Below the pieces are notes generated by a model. That model was given only the letters and a program-made list of their open reading frames with translations, did no database searches and was not told the DNA's origin. From Pleurodeles waltl (taxonomy: Eukaryota; Chordata; Amphibia; Caudata; Salamandridae), in assembly GCF_031143425.1 (NCBI RefSeq), contig NC_090437.1:1172766863-1172830862 (forward strand): a DNA stretch of 64,000 bases. Direction: 5' to 3'. Below are positions 52,000 through 64,000 of this stretch, piece by piece; the stretch's first letter is position 1; every line of letters starts with the position of its first letter. Made by a program: the position numbers and the translations under genes.

Positions 52000-54480
52000 A
52001 TGGAGTTGCCACTAACAGTTGAAAACCAGGTCCACACACAGGCTAAAATGTTTAAGTTTTGCCACAAATGGCATACACAGACTACTGCACAGATGTTTCC
52101 CTGGATAAAGGATGGAACCTTTCTTACTACCATAATCGAACACATGGGGACACACATACGGACCAAGTACCTAGGACAAAAGAAGGACAGGAAAGAAGCG
52201 CTATTAGAACTATGGGCCATCATCGAAGAGGCTCAAACCGATAATCCTACCCCACAATCAGTAAGCAAGGCCATATGCATGAATGGAGGTGCTCTCCCCG
52301 ATGCCTGCTTCCTGTGTGTGAGGTTACATCAATCCGCCAGTCGAGGGAGCCAGAGGATCTCCTACCGAACAATGAACAGTTAGGCCCAGGCATAAACGTC
52401 TAACAGGCCAGCAGGCACAGGCAATCCCGGCATCACTCGAGTTCAACACTGGAGCTCCCCGGAGTTCAACCCCCCATCCATCGTGTTCAGCCCATCAAAC
52501 CTCAGGGGCAGAGAAAATATGCACTCCCACTGGTTCCAGTGAACACACTCGAGTGACAGGGAGATTCATAGTGATTCAGGATAGTGGCACAACTAGCGGG
52601 GGTGACGAGAGGTGTCCCAGTCCTCTGGGATCCGATGATGAGGAGGGAGCTATACGGTTTGCTCAGGTAGCTGAAGGAACAACAGAAAGCATGTTTGAGG
52701 GCAAGTAGTGACCAAGAAGAACAGCGCATAGCTCCTAGAAAAGGAGGCAACCTATTTGGGATTTAGAGGAACAAAACAAACTAAGAAGAGAGAGAGCTCA
52801 CACACAGGAAGCACAACTAGAAAGTAGGGCAGCACACCCTCTGCCGGAGGAGAGTGGGGGTAGGTACAGAGCACCGTTTAGGGAAGAGTCAGGGGTGGAA
52901 CTAGAGGAGAGGCTTTTGGCTGGGATCCAGGCCTCACCAGATATTCAACATAGGAAATGGGCTGACCAGGAAATAAGAGACCACGGTAGCCTAGTGGAAA
53001 CTCACTCAGATGCAGGCGAACCAAGATGGCACCTCTGTGCGCGTACCAGGAGATCAGCGATGAAGACGTCTCCTGCTTCTCCCAAATGCGCAGCACAAAA
53101 ACTAACCCCGAGAGAGATAGTGCCCTGAGAGGGAGGCAAGATCTTTGCATGACCTTTGTCACTTACTAGCCTGCTGGACCGAGAGACGAGACCAGTATGA
53201 TAGACCCTGGCCAGAGAAGGGTTCCTTCAAACCAGGACATGGCTGTCGTGGAACAATGCACCTGGCAGGGAGGGGGAGATCTGAAGTGGAACTTCCCCTA
53301 CATGCAGGATTGTCTAAGAAGATGGGGATGCTATGCTAGGGAAAAACCAGTGGAGCTACCCAAAACCAAAATGTACCCGCTACTGCAGAAGGGCACATCA
53401 GGAACCATATGTGAGCCATGGGCTCAGATGCATAAAGGAGGGCTAAGAACTAAATTGCCACATTTGATGCATGGAGTGGGTAAATGGATCATGTTTTGAG
53501 AAGAACACCGCAGGAATAAACCTAGCGATGGGCAATGTCAAAAGTCTGCTAAGTAGTTTTGTCAGAAAACAAAACTAACCATGCTTGCCCGAGATCGCAT
53601 CTCAGCAATCACACTGACAAACACTGAGCATGACAAGGCCAATGGCAGAAACAATTAAACATGGGGAGACCATAAACGATTTCTGGACAGGATGAGGGAA
53701 TGATGGGGACATGAAATAGGATAGCCATGGTCCAATAAGGGCCCCAGGGTTGCATTCTTTTACAATATCCTCAAAAAGGAGCTGCCCACCAACATACAGA
53801 AAGGATTGGACGGTGGCGGGAGATACAAGCTCACATATTACACCATCACAAAAAGAAACAAGAAAAAGACAGGGAAAGACAGGAGCAAGCCCAGAGAGAC
53901 ACTGCTAAGTTGGTCCTACACAAATTAAAAGAAGACCACCTCAAGAGGTTGTACTGGTCGCGAGCATGCAAATGTCACCTATCCCAAAGGGAGCTCCACT
54001 GCAAAACCCCAGAGGGTTTCAACCTAGCTATAACGACAGAACCCAGAGAGAGAATGGCACTATTGCCACAGAATGGGCCACATGACCGACAGATGCCAGC
54101 TAAAGGCACACCATGAACAGTGGTCGATGGGCCTGGGCCAGTCCCTGTAAAATGTCCATCCACAAAACCAAGCCCATGGAAAACCGAATGCACCTTACAC
54201 TCAGCCACAGGGAAGTCAGTCCACCGCAGCAACAGGGGTCAGGTAGTTGTCCAAACATGTGGCAACAGCAACCACAGACAGGGAGCCCAGCCCAACAAGG
54301 ACAGGGGCCACAACCACGGCAGGGAGGAGTAACTGCTTGGGGAAGCAATGCCTTCACTGAAACACAGAACCCAAATGTGCAGTAAGACAAAACCCCAATG
54401 CAAAGCATCCGTTTGACGCACACCTCAATAGTCGCTGTACCAAAACTCAAAAGAAGGACCAACATTAGGGATTCAAGTGT
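52000..54480 (+). pseudogene. decayed retroviral gag-like tract
   Basis: Several short open segments in changing plus-strand frames have the character of a retroviral gag. The first (52000-52383) is Lys-rich with a matrix-like look. One at about 53197-53499 has a capsid-like block (PLLQKGTSGTI, then KLPHLMHGVGKWIMF), followed after frame changes by text resembling AxGDVKALL and, near 53780, LPTNIQKGLDG. The last segments to about 54385 are Gln/Pro-rich (QQPQTGSPAQQGQGPQPRQG), like a gag C terminus. No RT, LTR or primer site is visible nearby. Stops and frame changes are numerous, so this is an old remnant; gamma- or epsilon-retrovirus-like origin is a guess. Confidence 0.42.
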
Positions 54481-56039
54481 TTTGTCAATCGGGTTTCCTC
54501 ACTAGAGTCCGTCATTCAATGTGCCTGCGGGAGCATAAGCCCCACTCTGCAGCTGATCCCCCACGGCGGGCTGGCTGGCCACATCCCTTGGGAAGGGCAG
54601 TCTGACAAGCAGGGGAAGGCAGCTCCCCGACCAGTGCTTAAAAGCAGGCACCCAGGTCCCTGCATCCAAAAGTCAATTGGGAAGGGTTAGAACACCAATA
54701 CTCAACGTACGGCCCCGGGCGACATGCGGCCCTTTTCACGTTTACATGCGGCTCCTCAGATCAGCAGTAGCACTAGGCTGATGTTTACTCGACTCTGTGC
54801 CAATATTAAAAAGATATTAAATCAGCATGCAATCCTTTACTTAAACATTAATTGAATATGAAGAAAGTATGGGAGTTGTCCTGCACCATTTTACTGCAGG
54901 AACACTTTCATTCTTTTAGAAATCTTGCAGTAAATGTCTACAACTATGATAAAGATTCTTAGAAATTCAAAAAGTGTATTTCATTAACATGCAGAACCAT
55001 TTCATCTTAGTACATCAGATTATATCAGTGCATAGAGAAGTTTTGGGGTTTTTTTTTAAGTGCTAGATTTCAAACACAAATTCAGAAACATTCATTCTTC
55101 CCCCACCTTGATGACAATGCCAATAGTGAACTAAGAGGCAAGTCAATTGTGCACTCTTTGATTGGCCTGATTTCCTATTATACATGAACAACTTTATAGT
55201 TTATTAAATCAAACATATGAGAAGGGTTTTCACAGTCCACATCCTGAAGTCATGCATTGTGAGGTCCCCATACATACAATGATGAAGAAAAGGAAGGGAA
55301 CGTGAAATAAAACAATTGCCTAGGATCACACAATTTGGTCAAGTTGGGAAGCTGGGATTAAGGTCAGGGTTTCAGGTTTTACATTGTGCGATTCAGCCAT
55401 TAGGTCTATATGCTCTGCTGCCCCGTACACCAACCATAATGCCACAACTCCTCCCTATCCGGAGCTCCCTCCTCCCTTTCATCAACACTCTGCTAGCATC
55501 AATGCGACCCTTGGTCACACCACAGACCAAACTTTGTGGCCCCTGGGATGGGTTAGAATGATAAAGTCACCCTTAATTCAATCAAGGAAGAACTTGAACC
55601 ATCCGCCTCCTGGTGATGTCACATAGATGTGTGTCGGACTTGATGACCACAACGGAGAAAGGGGTTTTGTGTACCAAGATCGGTGCCTCCTGCTGCACGT
55701 TTATACCAGGCAATGACATGGACAACGAGACTCTGACTCTTGCCATCCAAGCATTGCACTATGTAGAAAGAGACATGCGTGAGGTGCCCCTGAGAAGGAA
55801 CGGTTCGTAAACTGGTTATCCTGGCTCACTGGTCCCCGCAAGTCATTGTTTCCCATTTTCAAATTATTATTGCTTTTGTGTGGTTTCCTGCAAGTGGGGG
55901 TTTCCTGCTGTAAAAATGCAGACCTCAAATTAGGGAGCATATAAGTAACCAAGGGAAGTAGGATTAGTCAAAACTGAAGAAGAACAAGCCCCCAATAATG
56001 TGACTGACATGAAGTAGGGGTTAGTTAGTGTAGTTGAAA
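54481..56039. other. non-coding stretch
   Basis: No gene supported. A segment near 54700-54770 (GGCCCCGGGCGACATGCGGCCC) resembles the ends of some hAT elements but no partner end was found. Confidence 0.4.
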
Positions 56040-56829
56040 ATCCGCAATAGATACTCAGCACTGTTCATTAGAGCTAGCGTCAGTAATAGAAACCCGGCAC
56101 TGTGCATTAGAACTAGCATCTGTAATAGGTACTCATCACTGTGCATTACAACTAACATCTGCAATAGATACTCGGCAATGTGCATTAGAACGAGCATCTG
56201 CAATAGATACTTAGCGCTGTGCATTAGAGCTAGCATCAGCAATAGATACCCAGCTCTGTGCATTAGAACTAGCATCTGCAATAGAGACTCCGAGCTGTGC
56301 ATTAGAGCTAGAGTCAGCAATAGAAACCCGGCACTGTGCATTAGAACTAGCATCTGCAATAGAGACTCCGAGCTGTGCATTAGAGCTAGAGTCAGCAATA
56401 GAAACCCAGCACTGTGCATTAGAACTAGCATCTGCAATAGAGACTCCGAGCTGTGCGTTAGAGCTAGTGTCAGCAATAGAAACCCGGCACTGTGCATTAG
56501 AACTAGCATCTGCAATAGATACTCCGAGCTGTGCATTAGAACTAGCATCTGCAATAGAGACTCCGAGCTGTGCATTAGAACTAGCATTCGCAATAGAAAC
56601 CCGGGACTGTGCATTAGAACTAGCACCCGCAATAGAAGCCCAGCATTGTGCATTAGAACTAGCATCTGCAATAGAGACCCCGATCTGTGCATTAGAGCTA
56701 GCGTCAGCAATAGAAACCCTGCACTGTGCATTAGAACTAGCATCTGCAATAGAGACTCCGAGCTGTGCATTAGAACTAGCACCCGCAATAGATACTCAGC
56801 GCTGTGCATTAGAACTAGCATCCGCATCA
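56040..56829. repeat. 39-bp minisatellite, about 20 units
   Basis: The unit is TGTGCATTAGAACTAGCATC plus TGCAATAGAGACTCCGAGC with substitutions and no indels that change length. Since 39 is a multiple of three, stop-free frames persist across the array: one plus frame of 269 codons (13-residue unit such as CIRTSICNRDSEL), a second plus frame of 139, and a minus frame of 304. This explains the large open frames; none shows a start context, signal or known domain. Two interleaved monomer types are visible (AACTAGCATC/TGCAATAGAGACTCC and AGCTAGAGTC/AGCAATAGAAACCC). Confidence 0.92.
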
Positions 56830-56899
56830 AGGGCCATAGGTAGGAACACATTTTCCCATAGACATAGAATGGGTAAAACCCTTTGATACATCTGGCCCA
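56830..56899. mobile_element. 70-bp MITE-like element, copy 2 (inverted relative to copy 1)
   Basis: It runs from AGGGCCATAGGTA to ATACATCTGGCCC. In reverse complement it aligns to 25582-25651 without gaps. It begins exactly where the 39-bp array ends. Confidence 0.65.
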
Positions 56900-59800
56900 A
56901 GTGTTTTGCAGTGTGCAAGAGATACCCTGAACCATTTCTTTGAACTGGTGTCAAGTAGAATCACCGTATGCATTAGAACTAGTACCACCAAGATACCACA
57001 CATTATGCTTTAGATTTAGAACTAGCATTGCGATCAGCGTCAGCCGATATTAACAACTGCTTGTGTGCGTGTGAGGGGGTGGGGGGCGCTGGGGCGTTAA
57101 TTTATCGTGTTTACTCAAGTCTCACTCAGCCTCTTTGCCTCGGCAGCCAGACGGCCAATTAGAGCGATTGTAATGGTGATTTTAATGATCGGAGCACAGG
57201 GCCTGGGTTTGGCAGCTGCCTCCCCTCATCTTCCGCCCCCCCCCCCCCCGCACGAGCGGGTACGTCATGCTGCTCTTTGTGACACCGTAAAGCCCCAAGA
57301 GATGCCTTCATTGACCTCACGTCCTCCGACCTGGGGGTGGAACTGCAATACCGGAGCAAACCCACTGCTTTCTTTTAACACTTAAAGATGTGTAATGTCT
57401 TCTTGTAAAACAGCAAACGCCCCCATCGGTCTACTGTGGCGTTTGCTCCCCTCCCCCACGATGACTACCCTTATAAAGAAAGAATCTTCTGTTAAAGGCA
57501 ACTTAAGACGGTTTGCTTGGTGTACAGGAAAATATGCGGTGGTCTGCCCGTTTACCGCGTGCAGCCTCAGGGAGGGACACAGCGTGAGACACAATAAGGC
57601 GCCTTGCGATTTTAGATCCACGAACAAGCATATTTATAGAACTGCCTTTAAGTTCTAACAGACACAAATGCGCCTGCTAACGCTGCCCCCCCCCCCCCCC
57701 CCCACCCCTCTCCCCTCCGAAACTTTGCATAACCCCAGGGTCACTTAAAATGCGGCCCGAGGCAGATTCCTCTCAAAGACGATTAACAATCACAGACGTT
57801 CCGTGGCCTGACTCGCCCGGTTTGGTACCCATTGTGACGTTGGCATGCTTTGACAGCAACGAGATCGAGCAGGGAGGGACTGCACGGTACAGTGGATGTC
57901 TTCTCGCTGGTGTTCTGCCCTGTCATAACATCAGAATAAGTGGCCATGACGCTCGGAATCTTCAGGAGAACAAAAGGAACCCAAAGGTGAACCACTACAG
58001 GGCAAGTGTGTTCAACAACAAACCCCACCAGGCCAGACTCAACAATGCAAGAATGACAGGGAATCCTAGGCGAACAGGGAATAACACTGAATGGGACCGG
58101 TATATTTCAGTAAAATGTCAACCCTAGAACTTGAACAGGATGCTGAACTGAAGGGGGCGGGACTACAAGCAGAACATGCAATCCCAGCAGGAGGAAGGGT
58201 GGGTTTAAGGGCAGTTTCTCAGTGAATGCATTACCATTCCTTTGTCTGGAGCAACATTTTCGGATCTCAGACCGGGCATTCTTAAAATTACAAAATCTCT
58301 CTGTAACTATAAAGAGTTCAGCCACGTTATTACCGAGAATGGCGCAACCATAGGAATGGTTTAACGCTTAGCTTTGAGGCGCTCCGTGTAGGCTTTAATA
58401 ATGTGTGGTCTCTGTAAAGTGCCAACTAGCAGGAGCAAGAAAAAAAAATACATTGGCCAACTCATGTAGAAACAGGCATTCACAAATGCAGTTTTGGAAC
58501 ACGACGCCTACCCTTCTGTATTTGCCAATGCCCGGAAAATAACTAAAAAATATTCCTAACTAAAATGCATGTAGGACGTAACTGAACCTGACACAGTGTG
58601 ATGTTTAAGTGCATGTTTCACAGATAAAACAGTACCGCATGCATTCCAAGGGTAGCGCTGTGTGGGAGGCAGAGCGATAAACCAAACACATTGTGGTGAC
58701 AGAGTTTTTCTCAGGTGGGTGCTAAAAGCCACTATGTGATTTGAAAAAATGGTACCAACACACCCCCAGACATGAGTATGTCACACCAGCCCTAATCAAA
58801 ACCCAGCAATGTCATATTAACCTCACATGTGATGGGGTCACACCAGACCGAGTCTCCCAGGAAGACCACAAAGCCTCTTTCTTTGCTGCTGGCTTCAAGC
58901 TCAACAGGAGCCATTTTCGTTAGAATCTGCAGTTCGAGTAGCTCATCCAAAAACTATGGAATCTGGAGGCATTTTCTTAGAATTGGCTTTCAATTCTGAC
59001 CAGAAACCCCAGGGGGCTCAGTGCATCTTTAGAGTAGCACCATGCTGGTCCGGTCGGTCTTCCTGGCAGTGTGAGGGTGGTGTCTACAGATGTCCTCTGC
59101 AGCCCTCTCCTCGTCACCCCCCTTCTATTGTGGAGGTGGTTGTATCTACTTCAGCACTGCTCTTAGAAGCACTGACCCATCTTCATGGGGACCACCAGGA
59201 GCCCTCAAAGCCCCTAGGGTACCTTGCCACCCGAACCCACAACCTCATGCCGTAGAAGTTGCAGGATACCTCAGTTTTTGTACTCTATACAGTACCTGCC
59301 ATTACCTCAGGCAGCATCTGTAGGTCTGAGGGCTGCCTGAGCCACCCCGCTCCTGGTGCCTCAAGCCGTAGCGGGCCTATGCTTTAACAGCGTGCAGTAC
59401 ACCATGCCCGCCAGTGGGGGCATCACACATCTGCCTGCTTTTGAGCTTGCAGTGCTAAAATATTCATAAGCGCTCTCCCTTTTGCAGCAAGTGATGCAGC
59501 GAGACACGAAGAGTAATCTGTGGCACAAACGAAAGCGTAGCTGGAATCTGTGTTTCAGACAGCATTCTTCTAAAACAGCAACCGGCCAGCCCAATTTATG
59601 AGGCACATCCAGACAGAGGAATCCATTAAATCCGAGCATTTGTAAATACTGCCCCTGAAGCTTAGCAATAAGAACCCAGCAGTCAAAATTGTTTACTTAC
59701 ATAAGAGAATCGCGTCTATACCCTGGTGCCGTGTATTATTCCGACCAAGGAGAAAGATAATTAAAATATACCACTGCTTATTACAAATACCTGCTGTGCT

Positions 59801-60839
59801 TGGCACAGGGTTTAAATGTGCATTTCAAGTCACTCTAGACCCCTCCAAGCGGATGTTACAGATATTTTACCAAACAGGGGTGCCTGTACATTGTGACTGC
59901 AATCCTGTCTTCAAGGATCAACTACTGGGCAGGGAGGCCCACGGGCCGAATGCAGTGGTACCAAAAACGCACCTTAGCAGAGCAGCCGCCTGCGTGCAAA
60001 TGTACCCTTTTTATCCAGAGCACGCTGCATTACCAAGGCTGAGGTAAATGAGTTTTAGTGTCTACCTCTGTGTATGGTTTACCTCATGCATTATTTCATT
60101 ACATCCCTGGACATCCTGCAGAGTTTCGTTTGCTAACATGATTCTTGGTCAATTCGAGACACCTGCTATGAAGGGGGATAAAATCCACGCAAAAAAAAAG
60201 GATTGGTAGATTTAATACAGCGATCCTGTTTAATAAACAAGGTGCACGCGCTGCCCATTAGCGGTGCCCCTGCCCTCATCTCACGTGAATCATGCCCGCT
60301 ACCTCCCTACTGCCCTTACAAAAAAATGTGTGTGAGATACTAGCTAAACAAACAAACAAACACAAAACTGCTTAGGTTTTCAGAATGTTTCGATGAATAT
60401 GAATTATCTAGCTTTCTGTAATTACTTTCAGGGGGTATCTTTCCATATTATTCTGAAAACATAACTATTTAGCAGGTTGGGTGGGCTCATTCCTAATAAT
60501 ATCAAGTAGAAATTGGATTTATTCACCACAGAAATAAGTACCCGAACCTTTGCGTTCGCTCTACTGTCAACAGGGTTGTCTGGATTAAGAAGTTTTTCAA
60601 ATTATAAAACAATAGATCACAGTCGCTCTCCACCAATAACTGAAACATGATAGAAACTGGGTACAAAGTTCATCTTTAAGTGGTCGATAAACTGAATATC
60701 ACTGGAATTGACATAGATAAACCTATTATTTATAAAATCATACTTAAGGAAATCCCCATAAACCCATTTTGGCAAATGCTTCCACATGAATCCCATTTCC
60801 AAGAGGTACAAACTAACCTTGAAAATGCACTGGAGGTAA
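56900..60839. other. non-coding stretch with C-runs
   Basis: No gene supported. It starts with a degenerate minisatellite piece (about 56967-57000), holds C-runs at about 57235-57249 and 57686-57702, and a tract at 57139-57182 with TAAT/ATTA cores. The rest is unrecognised. Confidence 0.45.
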
Positions 60840-60882
60840 CAAAAAAAAAAAAGAAAGAAAAAAAAAAAAAAAAAAAAAAAAG
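60840..60882. repeat. A-rich simple repeat
   Basis: About 40 bases of almost pure A with three G interruptions, possibly a retroposon tail in plus orientation. The preceding sequence is not recognisable. Confidence 0.85.
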
Positions 60883-62428
60883 TATTTTTTTTGTCCCTGG
60901 GGTCACATAAATACAAGGTTTCCTGTTTCCGGAGGGACTTCTTCCATCCTGCCTTCTTCCTGTCTAACCTTGGTCTTGTGGAGGTTATAGGTGAGGGGGG
61001 GGGTGTCATCCCTCCTCGTTAGATTCCTTGTGCCACTTCCTATAATCTACAGTAGACTCTCCAACCAAGTCTATGACCTAGTAATTATATATATTGTTGT
61101 GCCTCTAACCCTTCTCATACCCTAGTAGCCCTACCTATACCCTAGTAATGCCACCCATCTCATCGTACCTTTACCTCATCCATACTCAAGTATGTTTGCA
61201 CCTGCCCAGAGTCTACTACCTCTATCCTACATATACTCTGGTACCTCTAACCCTGCCTATACCCATGTATCTTCATCACCTTCAATACTACCTACCCATT
61301 TCTCCCATTGCATGTTTTCTTGTACTGTTTATGTCACCATGCCTTCCTTTCCCATATCTTTTTTCTGTTGAAATTCATCAAATTATTCCTGGACAATGGA
61401 GTTGCTCATTTTGGAAAAATATATTGATAACGTTTTTCCAACCTGGAATTGTGAGGCTGGTATTCAATGCTTTAATTTTTTCTCCACTATGTGTTAGAAT
61501 CATCGGTTGTAGTGATTTTACAAGGTAGAACCACAATTTCAAGCGCTGTAGAAATACAAGTTATCATTAGACTAAAAGCGCAAAAAGGTTGTGACACAAG
61601 GGAAAGATGGCGAACTCTGATACTCTCTAATGTGCGATCAGGCAGCCACTGTATTTCTTAGGGTCGTGTGTAGGTCATTACTACTATAGGCTGCACAAAC
61701 TAAATAAGGATCGAACAATATGCTTCCACAGTTTAACTCTGGCCTGCATAACAAGCTTGGCAAAGCCATAAGGTCTGGCGTTGGCTGCTACCCTTCTGAC
61801 TTTGTCAATGTCCCTTTGATCCATCATGGTTTTCACAAAACATTGTTGGGGAAGCTGCGGAGCCCTCGTCAATTTAAAAATACATATTGGCTAAAAGTAA
61901 AATATATATTCGGTCTCAAAAAGCTAATTGCCTTTGCGCTTTGATGCCACGGACGGAATGCACTTTATAAATACCAAATACAAATAGAGTATTCCCTAGC
62001 ACTCAAACTACTTTTTGTGTGGTCTACTTCAGAAAAGGTAGAATGTCAGTCACTCACAAGACTCAGTACCTGATGCTGTAGTGGGTGGAAGAAAATTTGT
62101 GAATGACCCACTAGAAGACCACTGGATCCAGTGGGTAAGCTGAAAGCCTCTGTATGCAAATATATCAATCATATCATTTTAGTGAATTCAAAAGTTCTTC
62201 ACTAACACATACCTAAACAAGCATTTGCAATGCAATGGGGCTTGCGTTTGCTCAAGTTAGAGCTTTTAGCGGTGGAAATTCCTAACTGGACTTTTCTTCC
62301 CACATAAATTGAAAATTAAAAGTTAAACAGTTGACATAAGCAAGCCAATTTAAAGCACCACAACTGCTATTAGCATGAGCCATAAGGCGAGACAAAACGA
62401 AAAAAAAGGCTCAACAGTTAAAAAAATA

Positions 62429-62489
<61 letters not shown>

Positions 62490-64000
62490 TACACACACTA
62501 TTGAACATGAAGAATAGCGCCAAGCCACGGGGAGAAAGGTTTGCGACTCGGATTAAAGGGAATAGTGAAACCAGATAGGAGGAGGTGGGCGGGCCATCAC
62601 ACACTGTAGGAAACGTGACGTAGTGCGATGCCAACAAAATTGTTCTCTTAGTGAATGCTTCCTGGGCGGTATCTTAGAGCACAAAGGAGGGACACTTAGC
62701 ACAGTGCACCAATAAAACTAAAGCATTTAAGACAAGCACAACAAAGAACAAATGGCAAGAGTGGCCATGGCTTGAGCCCCTATATTGAACACAGCATGTC
62801 TCGCAGAGACATCACATGCGCCGCCTAGGTTCGACCTAAAAAGGAAACCAAATATTGGTGTAACTCTGGAAAATAAAAATATGGAAAGTACTCTCAATGT
62901 ACGCTAAAACCCCCAGTTACCTACCTTACCTGTGTATCTAGTTTTAACAGCTGTAATTTATCTGTATGATTTAATATTCACCAGAGTTAAATTAACTATG
63001 TTTATATTAGTTCAGTTTTCAAATTAGACTGTAGTATGTAACGTAAGTTTGAAGTATCAGTATATTTCAGCAGAACACTGCTCTCCTTGCTTAAAATTAA
63101 TTACACACATCCTATAAAAAATACCAGTTCATGAACAAACCATAAGGGTTGGTACTTGCCCCTTTCCCTGCGCCCATATAAGGAAAGGGTTGACTTGGTT
63201 ATTTGGAGATCCTCTATAAAGTTCTTTGACATCGTGAGTCCATTTCAAAAGCTTTTTCGCCACAAAAGTTCGGGTTAGGTGAACAAAATAGTCATCTGAG
63301 AACATAAATTCCAAGGTGCTTATTCACAGAATGGAACTGAAGACATTTTACCATTTATGCCCACTAAAGAAACTCAGCACTTCGGAAAATCTGCTACACT
63401 CTGAACTTTCCACAGTACTTAGTTTAAGTTTGTTTACATTTGGAAATAAGGTGAGACTTTACAAAAGGCGCAGAAACGCATAGTCCTAACTTTGTTGATT
63501 TTAACTACCATTTTGCATGACCTTTCTCTTCCTGGACGTGTGTAAAAAGGGCTGGATTAAGTGTGTTTTCAAGATCAGAAAGTGAAGGAAACACAATCCT
63601 GTTTATAAGGACTGTCAAGGAAAGATCGATACCCCCCGCCCCCTCCCAACACACACAAAAAGAACAAAGAATACGTTTACCTACCAATGCACATTTTCTG
63701 CGCCTGGTCTATATTTTTATGATTATTTTTTAGGGAATGTTCATGAAATACCAAAAAGTTGAGAAAGTGCACAAAATCTCAGAGCAGAACTCTACTCGGA
63801 GGATTCCACTACTTATTTGCTTGGAGCTACAAACAGAAAGTAGGAAGCTAGGGCGCAATTTTACCCTGGTTTCACCATTATGTGGGCACACAGGGAAAAG
63901 ATACTGAAGCTGTATTAAAGGCGCAGGAACAAGCGCACGTGGATGGAGAATGTATGTATTGTTGCACTGCTTATGTTGCCAAATAGGCGCATCGATCCAC
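60883..64000. other. non-coding stretch
   Basis: No gene supported. About 61080-61290 repeats CTA/TACC-rich motifs in an irregular way. A tail-like CACTTTATAAATACC near 61960 may be a LINE or SINE end. A TA/CA microsatellite is listed separately. Confidence 0.4.
62434..62500. repeat. compound microsatellite (TA)n(CA)n
   Basis: About 20 TA units (62434-62475) are followed by about 10 CA units with one interruption. Confidence 0.92.

Noticed and set aside
54690..54780. GC-rich segment resembling an hAT terminus (CGGCCCCGGGCGACATGCGGCCC-like)
   Set aside because: No inverted partner or 8-bp duplication was found, so it is not annotated as an element.
56040..56829. Repeat array considered as a CRISPR
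   Set aside because: The units abut with no spacers, the genome is a vertebrate, and no cas genes are present.
56021..56935. 304-codon minus-strand open frame (Leu/Met/His-rich repeats) and the 269-codon plus frame
   Set aside because: Both are created by the 39-bp tandem unit, whose length is a multiple of three. Three frames are open at once and no start context or domain exists.
60617..61009. 130-codon minus-strand and 76-codon plus-strand open frames around the A-rich tract
   Set aside because: They depend on the simple repeat and show no family similarity.
1..64000. tRNA, rRNA and other structured RNA genes
   Set aside because: No cloverleaf or A/B box pair that I could defend was found by eye; a tRNAscan or Rfam search would settle it.

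Overview
This is a vertebrate genomic window with no recognisable host gene. It is built almost entirely of transposable elements, tandem repeats and long stretches of unrecognised DNA. Three things suggest a giant-genome salamander, most likely a newt close to Pleurodeles: a 2.7 kb hairpin-rich Gypsy LTR family, a piggyBac family with the TTAA-CCCCTTCGCTGCC end, and a tyrosine-recombinase retroelement that carries an SGNH hydrolase. I base this on recollection of those families, not on a search.

Region by region. (1) 1-14873 is a decayed piggyBac transposon running off the left edge. Its transposase pseudogene is split by a complete LTR retrotransposon (216-10624, coding on the minus strand, 5-bp target duplication GTCCT). 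Its 3' part is split again by a 5'-truncated L1-like LINE (13512-14128, minus). (2) The LTR element has the domain order gag, protease, integrase, reverse transcriptase, RNase H. Integrase precedes RT, as in Gmr1-type Ty3/Gypsy elements, and gag has a SCAN-like capsid region. It is broken by three frame changes and one nonsense codon in pol, while gag is open. (3) 14874-35719 is mostly unrecognised DNA holding a CR1/L2-type LINE tail (about 16.8-17.5 kb), a 70-bp MITE, a diverged LTR of the same general style (about 27.5-28.6 kb) and a 322-bp tandem duplication. (4) 35720-38387 is a solo LTR of the same Gypsy family with TATAG target duplications. (5) 42910-about 48530 is a Ngaro/DIRS-like element on the plus strand: gag with zinc fingers, RT-RNase H with internal deletions, an intact tyrosine recombinase and an SGNH hydrolase. 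(6) 48.5-57 kb is rich in tandem repeats: an alternating 88/71-bp array, a 39-bp array that leaves several frames open, and a decayed retroviral gag-like tract. (7) 57-64 kb is non-coding with microsatellites.

The most informative signals are these. One LTR of the complete Gypsy element contains a roughly 700-bp tract identical in the sampled part to the solo LTR 27 kb away but not to its own mate, which suggests gene conversion. The presumed LTR promoter is a chain of palindromes. The Ngaro-like recombinase keeps every catalytic residue and starts on an ATGA overlap with the preceding gene, while the RT beside it has lost catalytic positions; the hydrolase lies in the same frame as the recombinase after a single stop.
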